64,000 bases of DNA, taken from Armatimonadota bacterium (GTDB lineage Bacteria; Armatimonadota; Fimbriimonadia; Fimbriimonadales; Fimbriimonadaceae). The translations under genes and the position numbers were made by a program. Positions 61,401 through 64,000 of the stretch are shown piece by piece. The stretch is from the NCBI GenBank assembly GCA_020161505.1, contig JAIUNY010000005.1, positions 129,983 through 193,982 of the forward strand. Reading direction: 5' to 3'. The notes beneath the pieces were generated by a model that was not told the origin of the DNA, did no database searches, and saw only the letters and a list, made by a program, of their open reading frames with translations. Position 1 is the first letter of the stretch; the number at the start of each line of letters is the position of its first letter.

Positions 61401-61561
61401 GAATTGAGGACGAGGAGATCACGCGGTTGCAGACCCTTCTCAAACAACTCGGAATCCCCGCCCTTGCCCCGAAATTCGAGGAACTCCGCCCTGGTCGAGG
61501 AGGGTTTATGCCGAGTGGGGAAGAGGCTTTCCCGGGCTTCGACGGGCAAGAAGCGGCCTGA
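58421..61561 (+). CDS. large exported BNR/sortilin (VPS10)-type beta-propeller protein
   Basis: 1046 residues. Signal peptide (about 1-19). Many Asp-box repeats of form S-x-D-x-G-x-T/S-W (e.g. YKTTDGGKSWKK, YRSDDGGETWEA, VNRGRTWTEQ) across about 60-720 build one or two propellers like those of VPS10/sortilin and xyloglucanases. The C-terminal part (about 740-1046) has a beta-sandwich segment and a helical end. Family members are annotated glycosyl hydrolase, but no catalytic residues can be confirmed here. Divergent from the TIM-barrel gene (about 130 bp apart). Followed by a strong terminator. Confidence 0.82.
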   Translation: MPRFLSVVALCAMAVASFAQSAPQSLIDSLSWREVGPFRGGRSVAVSGVPGKPKDFYMGTTGGGLWKSLDEGQSWANITDGFFKTGTVGGIAVAPSQTDTVYVGMGEHALRGNITHGDGVYRTDDGGKTWRHLGLEKTQYIGRVHVHPTNPEVAWVAAIGPVFRSSPDRGIYKTTDGGKSWKKTLFISDKAGANDLTFAPQNPSVMIAATWEVNRTPYSLNSGGPGSGMHLSTDGGETWKNISDRPGLPMQPWGKVGVSISAADPNRVYAMIEARAGGLYRSDDGGETWEAVNRGSGIQQRPWYYFRVYADPTEKDTVYVLNVLYYRSSDGGKTLAPSSAMHSDHHDMWIDPADNNRLIMGNDGGATVSVNRGRTWTEQDFATAQMYHVSVDNAFPYNILGAQQDNSTVRLPSRTRFAGIRLEDWTSTAGGESGYVVAKPDDPDIVLGGSYGGLLEMENHRTRIGRSIEAWPENPMGDGVAPMTHRFQWTFPIVFSQHDPNVFYVGSQHVLRSKDLGASYDVISPDLTTNDKSKQQSSGGIITQDNTSVEYYCTVFTIAESPLKQGTLWAGTDDGNVQVTTNEGKSWRNVTPSSSAGNPGGLLISMIDASPHAAQTAWVAANNYKNGDQKPYIFVTRDNGKTWQSWSSGLPEDCIVRVVREDPVIPNMVYAGTEHGLYVRFPSGPWQRLGGKFPEVPVHDFVFKGNDLVVGTHGRSFWVMEELHLLRQLRDMPATPALRLLTPKPANPARFGPVGAGTKIAEPVGENPALNGIVVEFLVDKPRDITIKIKDGDANELAGVVVKQAKPGLNRVALNPSYPGYKSFANLRMWSGFGGPLKAPPGQYSVTLETEGEMTLAAMVQWQKHPLTPASEADLREQFRFSKQIADRVTAAHEGVVRARGWKTALASLPTDRKEIAEQAEKIAARLTMIEDALHQGKAESGQDFLNHPIRLNNKLAALLGVVQGGEFGPTKQSYDVFNHLNRQLDTQLGALRRIEDEEITRLQTLLKQLGIPALAPKFEELRPGRGGFMPSGEEAFPGFDGQEAA

Positions 61562-61569
61562 ATTGGCAC

Positions 61570-61608
61570 AAAAAGCACCCCAAATCGCATGGATTTGGGG
61601 TGCTTTTT
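61570..61608. terminator. strong bidirectional terminator
   Basis: A 17-bp perfect stem, AAAAAGCACCCCAAATC (61570-61586) with 61592-61608, 5-base loop, ending TTTTT. It serves the convergent propeller gene and gpmA. Confidence 0.95.
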
Positions 61609-61637
61609 GATCGAATTTTCGTCGAAAATCGCTCGAT

Positions 61638-62243
61638 TTACTTCAAGATCTCGACTGAATTCATGGTTCCGTCGAGGTTCAGATCGTAGACGAGGGGCAC
61701 GCCGGTAGCGAGTTCCTTGGCCAAAATCTCATCCGGCGTTAGGTTTTCCAGGGCCATCACGATGCTTCGGTTGGAGTTGCCGTGGGCGACCACGAGAACA
61801 TCCTTGCCTTGTTTGATATCGCCCAAAACCGCTCGCTCAAAGAAGGGCAAAGTGCGTTCGCGGGTGTCTTTGAGGCTCTCGCCGTTCGGCGGGGCGACAT
61901 CATAGCTGCGGCGCCAGATGTGAACTTGTTCTTCGCCGTACTTCGCGCGCATGTCGTCTTTGTTCAGGCCAGCGAGATCGCCATAGTCCCGCTCGTTGAG
62001 AGCAGCATCTCGGATGACGGGGACGTTGATTTCGCCCGCTTCCATGATGTGTCGCAGGGTTTCCTGGGCACGTCGGAGACCGCTGGTGTAGGCAACGTCG
62101 ATCGAATGGCCCTTGAGGAGCTCACCCGCGCGGCGGGCTTCGGCTTCGCCTTGTGCGGTGAGGGGAACGTCCACCCAGCCGGTGAATCGGTTTTCAAGGT
62201 TCCACAGTGATTGCCCGTGGCGAACGAGAATGAGCTTCGGCAT
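61638..62243 (-). CDS. gpmA: 2,3-bisphosphoglycerate-dependent phosphoglycerate mutase
   Basis: 201 residues, a short dPGM. It interconverts 3- and 2-phosphoglycerate in glycolysis. The catalytic phosphohistidine is in [10 protein letters not shown] (His9). [11 protein letters not shown], the acidic [13 protein letters not shown] block and the second His in [11 protein letters not shown] are present. [13 protein letters not shown] is the normal substrate loop. With ppdK and dPGM in the window, the lower glycolytic segment around PEP is represented. Confidence 0.94.
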   Translation of the reverse strand: MPKLILVRHGQSLWNLENRFTGWVDVPLTAQGEAEARRAGELLKGHSIDVAYTSGLRRAQETLRHIMEAGEINVPVIRDAALNERDYGDLAGLNKDDMRAKYGEEQVHIWRRSYDVAPPNGESLKDTRERTLPFFERAVLGDIKQGKDVLVVAHGNSNRSIVMALENLTPDEILAKELATGVPLVYDLNLDGTMNSVEILK

Positions 62244-62322
62244 ACTTCCGCAAGGTTACCGGGAAGGCTCCTTGCGGCCTAAGCCACGAATCCTTTCGCC
62301 TCATGGGTGGCTCTGTTGTTCC

Positions 62323-62826
62323 ATGCGGATGCCCTTCCTCTTGATGATTCTTGGCGTTTCCGGTCTCGTTGCGACTTCCGTGGAATCCTTTTCTGGTCAT
62401 GATGTCTCTGCTCCTTCAGAGATGAATCAAACGCGACCTCAGATGGAGAAGGAGGCGATCTCGCCTTATTCCGTAACGGAAACGGTCACCAGGCTGAAAA
62501 AAGCCGTCGTGGACAACGGTTTTAGTGTCCAGTTCGAGATCGATCTGTCGGCGAACTTCGCGAAGAAGAACCTCACGGCTCCCCCGACGGTGATTTTGGG
62601 GGTCTGCAACGCGGTTCATGCCCACGCGATGCTGGCGGAGGATCCTCGTGTGCTGGGTCAGCTCCCTTGTCGAATTGCCATCACCGAGCGCGAAGGCCGA
62701 ACCCTCATCACCTGGCTGGACCCGAAGATGCTCGGTGAGTTCTACGAAGGCGAGAAGTCGGCGCAGATCGCGGACGAAGTTGCAGAGGCGATGGACGCGA
62801 TGGTGGTTGACGCCACCCAAGGATAG
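62323..62826 (+). CDS. exported DUF302 family protein
   Basis: 167 residues. A hydrophobic N-terminus (about 3-18) suggests export. The DUF302 domain (about 48-167) shows its typical run: YSVTETVTRLKKAVVDNGFSV, ID-x-SANFAKKNLTAPPTVI, then LLAEDPRVLGQLPCRIAI (here with MLAEDP) and TWLDPKML. Function of DUF302 is unknown; it forms small alpha/beta sandwiches sometimes fused to redox or lipid-linked domains. Divergent from gpmA, about 80 bp apart. Confidence 0.85.
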   Translation: MRMPFLLMILGVSGLVATSVESFSGHDVSAPSEMNQTRPQMEKEAISPYSVTETVTRLKKAVVDNGFSVQFEIDLSANFAKKNLTAPPTVILGVCNAVHAHAMLAEDPRVLGQLPCRIAITEREGRTLITWLDPKMLGEFYEGEKSAQIADEVAEAMDAMVVDATQG

Positions 62827-62858
62827 GCTCTCAACAAGCGACACACACCCGGGGCGAC

Positions 62859-63743
62859 TTAGGCGAAAGCTTGGTCAATCCGTGATTTTTCTTGATCGCT
62901 GAGGGGAACCAAAGGTAGGCGGACGCTTTCGCAGTCGAACCCTTGCTTGGCCAGGAGGTACTTGATCGGCACGGGAGAGGGCGCGGAGAAGACGGCTCGA
63001 ACTTTGCCGAGAACCTGCTGGTGGATCTCGGTTGACCGAGCAGGATCGCTTGCATAGGCAGAGATCAGCTCGGCAAAATCTCGGCCCAGCACGTGCGCGG
63101 CGACGCTCACGAGACCGTGTCCCCCCACACTCAAGATCGGCAGACAGAGGCCATCGTCGCCGCTATAGACCCGGAAATCCTCGGGTTTGCGGGCACAGAC
63201 ATCGCTGATTTGGTTGAGGTCGCCGCTGGCCTCCTTCACCGCGACGATATTTGGAATCTCGGCAAGGCGGAGGAGCGTATCGGTCTCCAGGTTGATCGCG
63301 CTTCGGGGCTGGATGTTGTAAAGCATCACGGGGAGCCCGGTCCCCGCGGAAATCGTGGAGAAGTGAGCATAGAGTCCAGCTTGCCCAGGTTTGTTGTAGT
63401 AAGGATTCACGAGCATGATGCCGTGGGCGCCACGCTTTTCCGCCGCGCGGGTCATTTCGATGCTTTCGGCGGTGTTGTAGCTTCCCGCCCCCATCACGAC
63501 AGCGGCGCGATCTCCGACGGTATCGAGGGTGATTTCGAGGAGTCGGAGCTTCTCTTCGTGGCTGAGAGTCGGGGATTCTCCCGTGGTTCCAGCAACGACG
63601 AGACCGTCGTTCTTTTGGTCGTCTACCAGGTGGGCGGCGATGCGGGCGACTTCTTTTTCGTTCACCGATCCATCGGAATTGAACGGTGTGAGCATCGCGG
63701 TGAGTAAGCGTCCCCAATCACGCGGGCCAGGGAAGGTAGACAT
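62859..63743 (-). CDS. dapA: 4-hydroxy-tetrahydrodipicolinate synthase
   Basis: 294 residues, TIM barrel of the N-acetylneuraminate lyase family. It condenses pyruvate with aspartate semialdehyde at the first step of the lysine/DAP branch. Schiff-base Lys170 in VAVKEASGD, Tyr142 in MLYNIQPRSA, GTTGESPTLSHEEK and NPYYNKPGQAGLYAHF are all typical. ATG 63743 fits the family N-terminus; the longer frame to 63926 overlaps spacer and the IS end. Arg138-equivalent and other DHDPS-specific residues were not checked, so another aldolase of the family is a minor possibility. Confidence 0.92.
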   Translation of the reverse strand: MSTFPGPRDWGRLLTAMLTPFNSDGSVNEKEVARIAAHLVDDQKNDGLVVAGTTGESPTLSHEEKLRLLEITLDTVGDRAAVVMGAGSYNTAESIEMTRAAEKRGAHGIMLVNPYYNKPGQAGLYAHFSTISAGTGLPVMLYNIQPRSAINLETDTLLRLAEIPNIVAVKEASGDLNQISDVCARKPEDFRVYSGDDGLCLPILSVGGHGLVSVAAHVLGRDFAELISAYASDPARSTEIHQQVLGKVRAVFSAPSPVPIKYLLAKQGFDCESVRLPLVPLSDQEKSRIDQAFA

Positions 63744-63878
63744 GGCGGGAGGATACCTAGTGGGTTCACGAGACCCGGGTTTAGGCTTATGGTGGGGGAT
63801 TCGATCTGGGCGCGTCGATTGAGAGTATGTGGTACGCGGCCCCTCCCGCCCTTTGGGCACCCTCCTCGAGTCAAGTGT

Positions 63879-63930
63879 GCTGTGACATGACATCCTTGAC
63901 ACTCCGAGACAGGACATTGTTGACACATGC
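63879..63930 (+). mobile_element. left terminal region of an IS481-like insertion sequence
   Basis: Two spaced near-repeats read on the minus strand as TGTCAACAATGTCCTGTC and TGTCAAGGATGTCATGTC. This resembles the transposase-binding repeats at IS481-family ends. The element opens close to TGTGCTGTGACATG and runs out of the window to the right. The other end and target duplication cannot be seen. Confidence 0.6.
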
Positions 63931-63951
63931 CTTTCTCGGGTTGGTCGGTTA

Positions 63952-64000
63952 TGGATTCGCGTCTTTTACTTGTTCATCGCGTTCTGGTCGAAGGCAGTAG
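63952..64000 (+). CDS. transposase start (IS481-like), truncated by the window edge
   Basis: Sixteen codons are visible, MDSRLLLVHRVLVEGS. This resembles the usual opening of IS481 transposases, which continues into a helix-turn-helix (ELCREFGISRKTGY-type) beyond the window. It lies 21 bp inside the terminal repeats, as expected for a left end. Too little sequence to say whether the gene is intact. Confidence 0.5.

Noticed and set aside
58916..61549. 877-codon open frame antisense to the propeller protein gene
   Set aside because: Shadow frame without start context or motifs, while the sense frame shows Asp-box repeats.

Overview
The window looks like chromosomal DNA from a free-living, GC-rich bacterium, most likely of the phylum Armatimonadota (Fimbriimonadia-like). 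That placement is an inference. It rests on three exported proteins ending in a VPEPAT-type PEP-CTERM sorting tail, frequent GTG and TTG starts, many stop/start overlaps, the mix of envelope genes, and the lack of strongly conserved neighbours around rpoB. No rRNA, CRISPR array or phage is visible. An insertion sequence begins at the extreme right edge.

Layout. 1-4.6 kb: end of an ABC ATPase, an HIBADH-type dehydrogenase, a VOC protein, an exported alpha/beta hydrolase, a site-2 protease and lysA, preceded by a candidate attenuator leader. 4.8-9.2 kb: a lipoprotein overlapping greA, tRNA-Thr, a small basic protein, panBC and an anchored protein. 9.4-20.8 kb: transporters, a DUF418 membrane protein, a GerMN protein with an AMIN/amidase, an FmdB protein, an oxidoreductase, an ABC-F ATPase and an NlpC/P60-like protein. 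21-29.6 kb: cydAB, a Kef-type antiporter, an MFS protein and ppdK. 29.7-34 kb: two PEP-CTERM proteins and an operon of tiny exported cysteine proteins with a VKOR-thioredoxin fusion. 34-46.6 kb: glycogen phosphorylase, a GH65-like lipoprotein, ThpR, a dienelactone hydrolase, a flavin reductase, a third PEP-CTERM protein, dnaE and two exported proteins. 46.6-48.7 kb: an AAA ATPase and a PD-(D/E)XK-like partner between a repeat element and tRNA-Ser. 48.8-52 kb: hisB-hisH-hisA and four small membrane proteins behind a structured leader. 52.3-56.3 kb: rpoB without rpoC. 56.4-64 kb: arsenate reductase, a TIM-barrel glycosidase, a large sortilin/BNR-type protein, gpmA, a DUF302 protein, dapA and the start of an IS481-like element.

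How genes fit together. dapA and lysA are the first committed step and the last step of the DAP/lysine branch. panB and panC feed coenzyme A synthesis. hisBHA covers the middle of histidine synthesis. ppdK, gpmA and glycogen phosphorylase handle central and storage carbon. cydAB supplies a high-affinity terminal oxidase.

The parts most likely to be undescribed are the ATPase/nuclease-like pair beside tRNA-Ser, the cysteine-peptide/VKOR-thioredoxin operon, the leader in front of lysA, the quartet of small membrane proteins with its leader, and a two-copy intergenic element whose terminal stem covaries. All functional statements come from motif reading; no database search was possible.
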